The position numbers were made by a program, and so were the translations under genes. A DNA stretch of 64,000 bases. Source: Actinomadura rupiterrae (GTDB lineage: Bacteria > Actinomycetota > Actinomycetes > Streptosporangiales > Streptosporangiaceae). This document shows, one piece after another, positions 44,032-54,364 of the stretch. Positions within the stretch are counted from its first letter, which is position 1. The number at the start of each line of letters is the position of its first letter. The stretch is from NCBI RefSeq assembly GCF_024172125.1, contig NZ_JAMZEA010000016.1:1-64000 (forward strand), given 5' to 3'. The notes under the pieces were generated by a model. That model was not told the origin of the DNA. It searched no databases and saw nothing but the letters and a program-made list of their open reading frames with translations.

Positions 44032-45180
44032 GTGACCACGCAGAGGATCGTCGGGATCGGGGCGGGCGCCAAGGAGCTGGCCACCGAGGACATGATCCTC
44101 AACATCGGCCCGCAGCACCCGTCCACGCACGGGGTGCTCCGGCTCCGGCTCACCCTGGACGGCGAGCGCATCGTCGCCGCCGAGCCGGTCGTCGGGTACA
44201 TGCACCGCGGCGCGGAGAAGCTGTTCGAGGTCCGCGACTTCCGGCAGATCATCGTGCTGGCGAACCGGCACGACTGGCTGTCGGCGTTCTCGTCCGAGCT
44301 CGGCGTCGTGCTCGCGGTCGAGCGGATGCTCGGCATGGAGGTGCCCGAGCGCGCGGTCTGGGCGCGGACGCTGCTCGCCGAGCTCAACCGCGTCCTCAAC
44401 CACCTGATGTTCCTCGGCTCCTACCCCCTCGAAGTCGGCGCGATCACGCCGATCTTCTACGCGTTCCGCGAGCGCGAGACGCTCCAGCGCGTCATGGAGG
44501 AGGTCTCCGGCGGCCGCATGCACTACATGTTCAACCGCGTCGGCGGCCTGAAGGACGAGCTTCCCGCCGGGTGGACGGGCCGGGCCCGCGCGGCCGTCGC
44601 CGACGTCCGCGCGCGGATGTCCGACCTCGCCGACCTGATCATGGGGAACGAGATCTTCCGCGCCCGGACCCGCGGCGTCGGGACGCTGACCCGCGAGCAG
44701 ATCCTCCAGTACGGGGTGTCCGGGCCGATCGCGCGCGCCTCCGGCGTCGACTTCGACCTGCGCCGGGACGAGCCGTACCTCGCCTACGGCGACCTGCCCG
44801 TCCGCGTCGTGACCCGCGCCGAGGGCGACTGCCTCGCCCGCTTCGAGTGCCTGCTCGACCAGGCCTACGCCTCGCTCGACCTCGCCGACGCGTGCCTCGA
44901 CCGCCTCGCCGACCTCCCGCCGGGCCCGATCAACCAGCGCCTGCCGAAGGTCCTCAAGGTCCCCGAGGGCCACACCTACGCCTGGACCGAGAACCCGCTG
45001 GGCCTCAACGGCTACTTCCTGGTCTCGCGCGGCGAGAAGACGCCGTGGCGGATGAAGCTGCGCTCCGCCTCGTTCAACAACATCCAGGTGCTCGCCGAGC
45101 TCCTGCCGGGCACCCTGGTCGCCGACATGATCGCCATCCTCGGCTCGATGTTCTTCGTCGTCGGCGACATCGACAAGTAA
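44032..45180 (+). CDS. Orphan NuoD-like (complex I 49-kDa-type) protein
   Basis: A 382-residue relative of the catalytic 49-kDa/NuoD subunit of NADH:quinone oxidoreductase. NIGPQHPSTHGVLR holds the quinone-side His (H29/H33 region), MHRGAEKL the Arg next to cluster N2 (R59), and NRHDWLSAF aligns with the N/DRxDY segment. The quinone-contacting Tyr of NuoD/Nqo4 is Trp82 here. No other nuo gene lies in the window, so it acts outside or beside the main complex. A MidA-type methyltransferase lies 4 kb upstream. Divergent from the PH-domain operon. Confidence 0.87.
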   Translation: MTTQRIVGIGAGAKELATEDMILNIGPQHPSTHGVLRLRLTLDGERIVAAEPVVGYMHRGAEKLFEVRDFRQIIVLANRHDWLSAFSSELGVVLAVERMLGMEVPERAVWARTLLAELNRVLNHLMFLGSYPLEVGAITPIFYAFRERETLQRVMEEVSGGRMHYMFNRVGGLKDELPAGWTGRARAAVADVRARMSDLADLIMGNEIFRARTRGVGTLTREQILQYGVSGPIARASGVDFDLRRDEPYLAYGDLPVRVVTRAEGDCLARFECLLDQAYASLDLADACLDRLADLPPGPINQRLPKVLKVPEGHTYAWTENPLGLNGYFLVSRGEKTPWRMKLRSASFNNIQVLAELLPGTLVADMIAILGSMFFVVGDIDK

Positions 45181-45202
45181 CCCGCGAACCGGGACGTCGC
45201 GT

Positions 45203-45682
45203 TCAGGCGCGGGAGGCGCCTCGGTGGCGGTGCTCCTCGTCCGGGTCCTTGGGGACGCGGCAGGCGTATTCGAGGAAGTAGGCCGCGCCGACCAGGACGA
45301 GCGCGGCGAGGAAGGTGCCGCCGCTGACAAAGAAGTCCGCCCGCGGGGTGGACTTGTCCAGGTTGTCGCTGAGGCTGAGGGCGAACCCGGCGAAGACGCC
45401 CGCGAGGACGGCGGCCGAGTGCGCGCTGGCCTTGCCGAGCGCGGCCATCCGGGTGGCGACGATCGGCTCGACCGGCTTCAGGCTGCTGCCGGGCTTGCGG
45501 CGGATGCGGCGGAACAGGTTGACGCCGGTGAACGCCTCGCCGAGGGCGAGCAGCAGCAGCGTCGGGACCGCCGTCCAGGGCAGCGGCGGCAGCGAGAGGT
45601 AGGTGGCGCGCAGCACCACCCAGGTGATCGCCGCGGGGACGACCACCAGGATGGTGAGCACACCGGGACGGGACGGTCTCAT
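45203..45682 (-). CDS. DUF3180 membrane protein
   Basis: A 159-residue protein with four membrane helices (about 8-28, 35-50, 85-105 and 115-135) and a charged C-terminus (DPDEEHRHRG). DUF3180 proteins are found only beside fol genes in actinobacteria; the function is unknown. The ATG overlaps the folK stop (ATGA), so it belongs to the fol operon. Convergent with the NuoD-like gene. Confidence 0.88.
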   Translation of the reverse strand: MRPSRPGVLTILVVVPAAITWVVLRATYLSLPPLPWTAVPTLLLLALGEAFTGVNLFRRIRRKPGSSLKPVEPIVATRMAALGKASAHSAAVLAGVFAGFALSLSDNLDKSTPRADFFVSGGTFLAALVLVGAAYFLEYACRVPKDPDEEHRHRGASRA

Positions 45683-46278
45683 GCAGGCGGCTGCAGGGTC
45701 AGGTCGTCGCGGCGGCGGCAGGCGTCCGGCCCGCCGGCGCGCATCGCCTCGGCGGCGAGGTCGCCGACCCGGCCGTGCCCGGACAGCAGCACGTCCGGCT
45801 CGATGTCGGCCCACGGCACCAGCACGAACGCCCGCTCGTGCGCGCGCGGGTGCGGGAGGGTGAGGTCGGGGTCGTCCATCTCGACGTCCCCGAAGATCAC
45901 GATGTCGATGTCCAGGGTGCGCGGGCCCCACCGGACCTCGCGGACGCGGCGCATCGAGTTCTCGATGTTCAGCACCCGCTCCAGCAGGTTCTCCGGAGGG
46001 AGCCTCGTGTCGGCCACCAGCACGATGTTCAGGTAGTCGCCCTGCTCGGGGAGCTCCTCGCCGGGCGGAGCGAACGGCGCGGTCTCGTACACCGGGGAGA
46101 GCGCCACGTAGTCCAGGCCGGGGGCGTCGAACAGCGCGTCGACGGCCTCCTGGATGTTGTCGAGCCGGTCGCCGAGGTTGCTGCCGAGCGAGAACACCAC
46201 GCGGTGCGACATGAGCATGTGGCCGCCCGTGGCGGTCCGGTCGGGCATGTGGTCCGGCTTGTGGTCGGACGCTGTCAT
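45679..46278 (-). CDS. folK: 2-amino-4-hydroxy-6-hydroxymethyldihydropteridine pyrophosphokinase
   Basis: A 199-residue HPPK, transferring pyrophosphate from ATP to hydroxymethyldihydropterin in folate synthesis. The start of the fold is VVFSLGSNLGDRLDN. VYETAPF and the metal and pterin motif RWGPRTLDIDIVIFGD are conserved, and LPHPRAHERAFVLVPW closes the site. AGGAGGAG before the ATG decides the start, leaving an unconserved ~22-residue leader. It overlaps both folB and DUF3180 by 4 bp. Confidence 0.97.
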   Translation of the reverse strand: MTASDHKPDHMPDRTATGGHMLMSHRVVFSLGSNLGDRLDNIQEAVDALFDAPGLDYVALSPVYETAPFAPPGEELPEQGDYLNIVLVADTRLPPENLLERVLNIENSMRRVREVRWGPRTLDIDIVIFGDVEMDDPDLTLPHPRAHERAFVLVPWADIEPDVLLSGHGRVGDLAAEAMRAGGPDACRRRDDLTLQPPA

Positions 46279-46640
46279 GGGCGACTCCTCCTGATCCTCA
46301 CGGCGACGTCCGTGAAGGGATGCGGCACCGGAGCGGCGGGTTTGTGCACGGTGACGTCGGCCTCCGTGACGTTCGGGTCTTCCAGACAGATCTTCGCGAG
46401 CCGGTCGGCGAGCGTTTCGATCAGGTTGACGGGCTCCCCTTCCACCACGGCGACCAACCTGCTCGCGAGTGATCCGTAGTCGACGGTACGCGAGAGGTCG
46501 TCGCCCTCGGCGGCGGGGCGGGTGTCCAGCCCCAGCGCGACGTCCACCACGAACTCCTGCCCCAGCTCGCGCTCGGCGGGCAGGCATCCGTGCCGGCCGC
46601 GGGCGCGCAGCCCGCGCAGTTCGATCCGGTCCAGGCTCAT
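46275..46640 (-). CDS. folB: Dihydroneopterin aldolase
   Basis: A 121-residue enzyme producing hydroxymethyldihydropterin. RIELRGLRARGRHGCLPAER contains the family's GxHG-type turn, DYGSLASRL and VNLIETLADRLAKICL the substrate Glu, and VTVHKPAAPV the conserved Lys-Pro. It has 4-bp ATGA overlaps with neighbours on both sides. Confidence 0.96.
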   Translation of the reverse strand: MSLDRIELRGLRARGRHGCLPAERELGQEFVVDVALGLDTRPAAEGDDLSRTVDYGSLASRLVAVVEGEPVNLIETLADRLAKICLEDPNVTEADVTVHKPAAPVPHPFTDVAVRIRRSRP

Positions 46641-47071
46641 TCTTCCTCTGCGGTGCTCAGGATGGGTGAACCGTGGTGGAGCAGCAGGCGCCAGTCCGCG
46701 CCGTCGCGGATGAACACCTTGCTGGCGACGATGCTCCCCCCGGCGAGGAACCCGGTCTCGGTGTCCTCGTCGGCGGTGAGGACGTTCTCCTTGCACGTCA
46801 CCACGGCTTGGTCGCCGTAAACGTCGATCTCCACGTCCGTCAGGACGAACTGGATGTAGGAGGTGTTGGCCATGATCAGCGCCCACGAGCGCAGCACTTC
46901 CTCGCGCCCGCGGAGCATCGGCCAGCCCGGGTGGACGCACACCAGCGCGTCGGCGTGCTTACCCTCGGCCCACACCCGCGACATCTGGTCGAGATCGCCG
47001 ACCTCGAACGCCTGGTAGAACTCGGCGTGGACTTCCTCGACCGCCTTCACGTCCCGCACGTCCCCACTCAC
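46637..47071 (-). CDS. NTF2-like (SnoaL/ketosteroid isomerase-fold) protein in the fol operon
   Basis: A 144-residue cone-fold protein (VEEVHAEFYQAFEVGDLDQM at the N-terminus, then VCVHPGWPMLRGREEV and WRLLLHHGSP). Members lie between folP and folB in many actinobacteria and carry a conserved His-Pro-Gly-Trp; the role in folate metabolism is unproven. The GTG start overlaps the folP stop (GTGA) and the end overlaps folB. Confidence 0.87.
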   Translation of the reverse strand: MSGDVRDVKAVEEVHAEFYQAFEVGDLDQMSRVWAEGKHADALVCVHPGWPMLRGREEVLRSWALIMANTSYIQFVLTDVEIDVYGDQAVVTCKENVLTADEDTETGFLAGGSIVASKVFIRDGADWRLLLHHGSPILSTAEEE

Positions 47072-47937
47072 CCGACCACTCCCGAACCGTCCGCGTGGGC
47101 GGCGAGGGCGGCGGCCATGCGGACGGCGTCGGCGTTGGCGCGGACGCGGTGGACGCGGATGCACCAGGCGCCCGCGGCGGCCGCGAGGGCCGTGATCGCG
47201 ACCGTGGCGTCGTCGCGCTCGCGGACGGGGCGCGGGGTGCCGTCGGGCGCGGCGAGCGCGCGGCCCACGAAGCGCTTGCGGGACGCGCCGAACAGCACGG
47301 GGTAGCCGGTGCCGACGAGCGCGTCCATATGCGCGAGCAGCGCCCAGTCGTGCTCGGCGTCCTTGGCGAACCCGAGCCCCGGGTCGAGCACGATCATGGA
47401 CGGGTCGACACCCTCGGCGAGCACCGCGTCGACCCGGCGCAGCAGCTCCTCGCGGACCTCGCCCACCACGTCGCCGTAGACGGCGCGGTCGTTCATGTCG
47501 GCGCTGTGCCCGCGCCAGTGCATCACCACGTACGGGACCCGCGCCTGCGCGACCAGGCGGGTCATCGCGGGGTCGGCGAGGCCGCCGCTGACGTCGTTGA
47601 CCAGCAGCGCGCCGGCCTCGACCGCGGCCTCGGCGACCTCGGCGCGCATGGTGTCGACGCTCACCGGGACACCCGCCGCGGCGAGCGCGGTGATCACCGG
47701 GACGACCCGGCGCAGCTCCTCCTCGCCCGACACGCGCTGCGCCCCGGGCCGGGTGGACTCGCCCCCCACGTCGACGACGTCCGCGCCCTCGGCGACCAGC
47801 TCCAGCCCGTGCCGGACCGCCTTGTCGGCGTCGAACCAGTCACCGCCGTCCGAGAACGAGTCGGGTGTGACGTTCACCACACCCATGACGAGGCATCGCC
47901 CTGGCTCGGGCAACCCCGGAACGACGGCACCGTTCAT
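47068..47937 (-). CDS. folP: Dihydropteroate synthase
   Basis: A 289-residue TIM-barrel enzyme joining p-aminobenzoate to the pterin pyrophosphate; target of sulfonamides. VMGVVNVTPDSFSDGGDW, VDVGGESTRPGA, VNDVSGGLAD, LDPGLGFAKD and GASRKRFVG are all intact, so this is a true FolP and not the inactive FolP2-like paralogue. ATG at 47937 follows TAGGGT by 7 nt, indicating a leaderless start for the operon folP-NTF2-folB-folK-DUF3180. Confidence 0.97.
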   Translation of the reverse strand: MNGAVVPGLPEPGRCLVMGVVNVTPDSFSDGGDWFDADKAVRHGLELVAEGADVVDVGGESTRPGAQRVSGEEELRRVVPVITALAAAGVPVSVDTMRAEVAEAAVEAGALLVNDVSGGLADPAMTRLVAQARVPYVVMHWRGHSADMNDRAVYGDVVGEVREELLRRVDAVLAEGVDPSMIVLDPGLGFAKDAEHDWALLAHMDALVGTGYPVLFGASRKRFVGRALAAPDGTPRPVRERDDATVAITALAAAAGAWCIRVHRVRANADAVRMAAALAAHADGSGVVG

Positions 47938-47950
47938 GACCCCAACCCTA
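47938..47950 (-). promoter_or_regulatory. Leaderless -10 element for the folP operon
   Basis: TAGGGT, 7 nt, ATG on the minus strand. All downstream genes overlap by 4 bp, so this should drive five genes. Confidence 0.5.
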
Positions 47951-48117
47951 TGCCCTCCTCCGGACACTCCCCGACCTCCGTCCCAACCTGTGGATAACCC
48001 GCGAGCGCCCGGCGTCCCAGGGGACACCGGGCGCTCATCGCAGGAAACCAGAGCCCCGCAACAGCCCGACAGGTGCCGCTCAGGCCGGGTGCCCGGGAGC
48101 CGGGCCGCCAGGCGGCA

Positions 48118-48189
48118 GGGCGTCGGTCAAGCCGGGCGGCTGGGCGTCGGTCAGGCCAGGCGGCGGGGCGTCGGTCAGGCCGGGCGGCC
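48118..48189. repeat. 24-bp triplication of the folE 3' end
   Basis: Three head-to-tail 24-bp units (GGGCGTCGGTCAGGCC + GGGCGGC-type, one or two changes each). The rightmost unit contains the last codons and stop of folE, and the two downstream copies keep TGA in the same frame. Confidence 0.9.
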
Positions 48190-48834
48190 GAGGATGAGGC
48201 TCATCGCCTCGGAGCGGGTCTGGGCGTACTCGCGGAAGTCGCCGCGGACGGCCGAGGTGACCGTCTTCGCGCCGGGCTTGCGGACGCCGCGCATGGTCAT
48301 GCACAGGTGCTCGGCCTCGATCACCACGATGACGCCGCGCGGGTCGAGGATGTCGACGATCGCGTCCGCCACCTGGCTGGTCAGGCGCTCCTGGACCTGC
48401 GGGCGGCGCGCGTACACGTCCACCAGCCGGGCCAGCTTCGACAGCCCCGTGATCTGCCCGGACTTGTTCGGGGTGTACCCCACGTGCGCGAGGCCGTGGA
48501 ACGGCACCAGGTGGTGCTCGCAGGTCGAGTAGACCTCGATGTCCTTGACCAGGACCATCTCGTCGTGGTCGGCCTCGAACACCTTGTTCAGCGCCTCCTC
48601 CGGCTTCTGCCGGAGGCCCGCGAACTGCTCGGCGTACGCGCGCGCGACGCGGGCGGGGGTGTCGCGGAGGCCGTCGCGGTCGGGGTCCTCCCCGATCGCG
48701 AACAGGATCTCGCGGACGGCCCGCTCGATACGGGCGTCGTCGAAGCCGGTCGCGCGGTCGGCCAGGCCCTCCTCCAGCGGCGACGCGAGGTCGCCGTTGG
48801 TGGAGGACCCGGCCTGGAGCTGCTCGTCGGCCAA
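48175..48834 (-). CDS. folE: GTP cyclohydrolase I
   Basis: A 219-residue enzyme making dihydroneopterin triphosphate. Zinc and active-site residues are seen in VYSTCEHHLVPFHG and in HLCMTMRGV. PSGKITGLSKLARLV-like SGQITGLSKLARLVDVYARR is conserved. The TTG start lies 6 bp after the ftsH stop, with GGCGAGAG upstream, so it is likely co-transcribed with ftsH. Its 3' end has been triplicated as a 24-bp repeat. Confidence 0.96.
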   Translation of the reverse strand: MADEQLQAGSSTNGDLASPLEEGLADRATGFDDARIERAVREILFAIGEDPDRDGLRDTPARVARAYAEQFAGLRQKPEEALNKVFEADHDEMVLVKDIEVYSTCEHHLVPFHGLAHVGYTPNKSGQITGLSKLARLVDVYARRPQVQERLTSQVADAIVDILDPRGVIVVIEAEHLCMTMRGVRKPGAKTVTSAVRGDFREYAQTRSEAMSLILGRPA

Positions 48835-48839
48835 GGCGA

Positions 48840-50855
<2,016 letters not shown>

Positions 50856-51233
50856 TTATCCGGTAACCCCTCCGGGCCCCGTCCCTCCTGACATTGCGAT
50901 CCTCGCCCGTCCCCGCGGGGACGGGCGCCCTCGCGAACCGGCTCCGAGCCGGGCGGGCGCCTCGCGGAAGCGAGACCCGCCGGTGCGGCCACCTCAGAAC
51001 TCTCCCATGCCCGAAGGCCCGGGACACTGACGGTACACCGCGGAACACAGGGGACGCAGCCAGCGCCGATCCCCTGATCCATTCGATATACCCGTCACCA
51101 GAGTTTGCAACGTTCCGCGCGGGCCCGTTGTTCCAGACCCCCGCGGAGGCGCCTCTTTCCCGTCCCGGATCCTCGCGGCGGCGGCTCGTTCCCGTCCGGT
51201 GCCCCCGCGAGGCGCCTCATTCGGCGGCGCGGG
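50856..51233. other. Space between hpt and ftsH with ftsH leader
   Basis: A candidate ftsH promoter on the minus strand is TTGCAA (51105-51110) with TATCGA/TATATC near 51083-51090, which would give a leader of about 230 nt. Two copies of the 10-bp palindrome GAGGCGCCTC (51146 and 51209) lie just past the hpt stop. No gene was seen. Confidence 0.45.
50905..50926. promoter_or_regulatory. 22-bp perfect palindrome in the ftsH leader
   Basis: GCCCGTCCCCG followed directly by CGGGGACGGGC, with no unpaired centre, 50 bp before the ftsH ATG. It could be an operator or form a leader hairpin. Confidence 0.6.
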
Positions 51234-51797
51234 TCATTCCGCGGCGCCGCCGTACACGTGCGGGGCCAGCGTGCCCACGAACGGCAGGTTGCGGTACTTC
51301 TCCGCGTAGTCCAGCCCGTACCCGACCACGAACTCGTTCGGGATGTCGAAACCGAGGTAGCGGCAGTCGATCTCGGTGCGGACCGCCTCCGGCTTGCGCA
51401 GCAGCGCGCAGATCTCCAGGGACGCGGGCCCGCGCGAGCGCAGGTTGCTGATCAGCCAGGACAGCGTCAGCCCGGAGTCGATGATGTCCTCGACGATCAG
51501 CACGTGCCGGTCGAGGATGTCGGTGTCGAGGTCCTTGAGGATCCGCACCACACCGGACGACTTGGTGCCCGACCCGTAGGACGAGACCGCCATCCAGTCC
51601 ATCGACGCCGGCGTGTGCAGCGCGCGCGCGAGGTCGGCCATGATCATGACCGCGCCCTTGAGCACGCCCACGAGCAGCAGGTCCTTGCCCGCGTAGTCGG
51701 CGTCGATCTGCGCGGCCAGCTCCCTGACCTTGGCCTGGAGGACGTCCTCCGGGATCAGCACCTTGGAAAGGTCGGCGCCCAGGTCCTTCTCGTCCAC
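51234..51797 (-). CDS. hpt: Hypoxanthine phosphoribosyltransferase
   Basis: A 187-residue purine salvage enzyme. The PRPP-binding motif VLIVEDIIDSGLTL is intact, with the flexible-loop MAVSSYGSGT and the base-binding GFDIPNEFVVGYGLDY. Its place next to tilS and ftsH is the standard bacterial order. GTG 51797 follows GGGTGGGGTA. A GAGGGT hexamer 6 nt before the start may be either a -10 or part of the ribosome site. Confidence 0.96.
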   Translation of the reverse strand: MDEKDLGADLSKVLIPEDVLQAKVRELAAQIDADYAGKDLLLVGVLKGAVMIMADLARALHTPASMDWMAVSSYGSGTKSSGVVRILKDLDTDILDRHVLIVEDIIDSGLTLSWLISNLRSRGPASLEICALLRKPEAVRTEIDCRYLGFDIPNEFVVGYGLDYAEKYRNLPFVGTLAPHVYGGAAE

Positions 51798-51921
51798 TAC
51801 CCCACCCTCGTCGAGACGGTCAGCGTGCGTGCGTATGTCCGGTTGTTGCGGCGTGCCGGTCGGGAGCGTTCCAGGACGAGCGATCCGGCACTCAGCGTGC
51901 CGATTCGCGTACGCCGCGGCG

Positions 51922-52938
51922 TCATTCCCGGCCGAACAGCAGCCTGCCACACCGCCGGTACGCGCGGATGCCCCCGGGGAGGTCCACGTGCCGCTGCCCG
52001 CGCCACCCCGTGACCAGCCGGTCCACGTCGTCGACGTGGACGGCCGCGAGCGTACCCGCTGGACTGCCCGCCTCGATCGCCGCGGTCCGCAGGACACGGG
52101 TGCGGACGGCCCGGGGAAGCCCTTCGAGCACGTCGACCGCGAGCCCCGCCTCATCGTCCGGAGGGGTGTCTCCTGGTTCGCGGGCTGTTTCGCGGGCGCG
52201 CGCGAGGGCGTCGTCGGCGAGGGCGTCGAGCGCGTCCGCGTCGTCCCGGAGGAGGCGGGCCGTGCGCGCCAGGGCCTCGGCGACACCGGGGCCGAGGGCG
52301 CGTTCCAGCGTCGGCAGGGCCTCTCGCCGGACGCGCACGCGCGTGTAGGACGGGTCGTCGTTGTGCGGGTCGTCCCAGGGTTCCAGGCCGAGCGCCTCGC
52401 AGGCGCGACGGGTCGTGGCACGATCCAGGTCGAGCAGCGGCCGTTCGTAGCGAACATCACTCCGCACGAATGAAGACGGCATGCCCGCCAACGAGCGCGC
52501 CCCGGACCCGCGCGCGAGCCCGAGCAGGACGGTTTCGGCCTGGTCGTCGCGCGTATGGCCGAGCAGGACCGCGCCCGCGCGCAGCCGCCGCGCCGTCCGG
52601 TCGAGCGCCTCGTACCGGGCCACGCGCGCTGCGTTCTCGGGCCCGCCTTCGGTTCCGACGCTGACCGCTACCGAGCCCGCCGGGTCGAGCCCGAGCGTCG
52701 CCATCGTCCGGACGACCCGCTCGGCATGCTCGTGCGAGGCGTCCTGGAGGCCGTGGTCCACCGTCACCCCGCCCGCCGGACGGCCCGACCGCGGAGCCTC
52801 GAACGCGAGCGCGGCCGCGAGCGCGAGCGAATCGGCTCCGCCACTGCACGCGACCAGTGTCATCGCACCCGGCGGCAGGCCGGCGAGCGCACGCCGCACC
52901 GCCAGCCGCACCGCCGCCACCGCCGGATCAGGCCCCAT
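51922..52938 (-). CDS. tilS: tRNA(Ile)-lysidine synthase
   Basis: A 338-residue N-type ATP pyrophosphatase that converts C34 of the AUA-reading tRNA-Ile to lysidine. The PP-loop is ACSGGADSLAL (about 30-40), and the second catalytic loop is VDHGLQDASHEHAERV to GHTRDDQAETVL. The C-terminal anticodon-stem domains of longer TilS proteins are reduced, which is usual in actinobacteria. It is 125 bp upstream of hpt and probably in the same transcript. Confidence 0.95.
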   Translation of the reverse strand: MGPDPAVAAVRLAVRRALAGLPPGAMTLVACSGGADSLALAAALAFEAPRSGRPAGGVTVDHGLQDASHEHAERVVRTMATLGLDPAGSVAVSVGTEGGPENAARVARYEALDRTARRLRAGAVLLGHTRDDQAETVLLGLARGSGARSLAGMPSSFVRSDVRYERPLLDLDRATTRRACEALGLEPWDDPHNDDPSYTRVRVRREALPTLERALGPGVAEALARTARLLRDDADALDALADDALARARETAREPGDTPPDDEAGLAVDVLEGLPRAVRTRVLRTAAIEAGSPAGTLAAVHVDDVDRLVTGWRGQRHVDLPGGIRAYRRCGRLLFGRE

Positions 52939-53082
52939 GCGCCAACCAGTACCACGCCCCTCGGACGTTCCCGCGCCCGCCGATCAGGCTGGACGGGCCT
53001 CCACGCACGCTGACCAGCCCCTTCGCGCCCGCACGCGCACGAGTCGCGTCCGCGCGCGCACGAGGCAAGCCTCGCGCGGGTG

Positions 53083-54210
53083 TCAGGCCTCGCTGGCCTC
53101 GGGCGGCGGCGCGTCCACCGCGGGCGGGTCGAGGACGCGGTTCATCCACAGGGCCGGCTCCTTGATCTCGGCGTGCGTCGGGAGCGTCTCCGGCGACTCC
53201 CAGACACGGTTGAACTGGGCCATACCGACCTCGGTCACGACCCTCCGGACGAACCGGGAGCCCTCCGCGTACTGCTTCATCTTCAGGTCGATGCCGAGCA
53301 GGCGCCGGATCGTCCGGTCCAGGCGGGAGCCGCCCTCGCGGCGGCCCTGGAACCGGTCGCGGATCTGCCGGACGGACGGCACGACCTCGGGCCCGACCGC
53401 GTCCATCACGTAGTCGCCGTGCCCTTCGACCAGCGTCATCACGGCCGTGAGCCGGTCGAGGATCGCGCGCTGGCCCGGTGTCTGGATCGCGTCGATGAGG
53501 TTGCCCTCGCCCCCGCGCACGGCGTCCGCGACGGCTTCGGCGGCGTCCCGCAGGCGGTCCAGCATGGCGCCGGGGTCGAGGTCGGACGCGAGCAGGAACT
53601 CGGTCATCTGGTCCTGCACGTATGAGCGGAGCCAAGGAACGCCGGTGAACTGGGCGCGGTGGGTCTCCTCGTGTAGGCACACCCACAGGCGGAAGTCGCG
53701 CTTGTCAACGTCCAGCTCTTGCTCAACGGAGACGATGTTGGGCGCGACCAAGGTGAGCCGTCCCGTAGGGGCTTCGCCCGAAGGGTCCGGCGGCAGGAAC
53801 AGTTCGTATTGGCCGAGCACCCGTCCCGCCATGTACGCCAGGATCGCGCCTACCTGCATGCCCGTCACACGCGAACCGACGGCCTGCACAACGGTTCCGC
53901 CAGGGCCGCCGCTCAGCAGCCCCGGTCCGCGCTGCTCGGCCATGCGCTCCATCAACGGCTCCAGGACGACCCGGAACCCGTCCACGTTCGTCCTGATCCA
54001 GCCGGGGCGGTCCACGATCGTCGCGGGGGCGGGGTCGGATTCGATGGGGAGGCCCGTGAAGTCCTTCACGTGCCCGTGCGCGATGCGGGACAGCTCGCGC
54101 AGCTGGGTCACCACCTCGCGGGCCTCGGCGGGCTCCACCTGGGGCCCGGGCCGGACGAGCCGGGTCCCGGTCTGCACCGCGACGTTCCAGTCGATCATTG
54201 AGGCGCTCAT
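53083..54210 (-). CDS. Zinc-dependent metalloprotease-like protein (DUF2342)
   Basis: A 375-residue actinobacterial protein with HEETH, the HExxH zinc-protease motif, near residue 183 and a downstream EGHGDYVMDAVG that could supply the third ligand. There is no signal peptide. IDWNVAVQTGTRLVRPGP is the conserved start. The family is sometimes annotated as F420-related, but no function is proven. The start was placed at ATG 54210 after GGTGGGTGG. It lies between dacB-like and tilS, as in mycobacteria. Confidence 0.87.
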   Translation of the reverse strand: MSASMIDWNVAVQTGTRLVRPGPQVEPAEAREVVTQLRELSRIAHGHVKDFTGLPIESDPAPATIVDRPGWIRTNVDGFRVVLEPLMERMAEQRGPGLLSGGPGGTVVQAVGSRVTGMQVGAILAYMAGRVLGQYELFLPPDPSGEAPTGRLTLVAPNIVSVEQELDVDKRDFRLWVCLHEETHRAQFTGVPWLRSYVQDQMTEFLLASDLDPGAMLDRLRDAAEAVADAVRGGEGNLIDAIQTPGQRAILDRLTAVMTLVEGHGDYVMDAVGPEVVPSVRQIRDRFQGRREGGSRLDRTIRRLLGIDLKMKQYAEGSRFVRRVVTEVGMAQFNRVWESPETLPTHAEIKEPALWMNRVLDPPAVDAPPPEASEA

Positions 54211-54364
54211 GTCCACCCACCGTACGTTCGCGATCCGGCGCCGGAGCGCCCTGCACGTCCGTTCAACGAACAGCCGTTCTGGTTATCTCCCCACCCCACG
54301 AGCGCATATGCGCGAGGCGATCTCGCACGCGGCCCCGCCTTCGCGCGCGTGCGGGGGACGCGGG

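Noticed and set aside
51146..51218. Two copies of the palindrome GAGGCGCCTC near the hpt end
   Set aside because: A third copy lies inside DUF3180 coding sequence, so the word is probably frequent in this GC-rich DNA.
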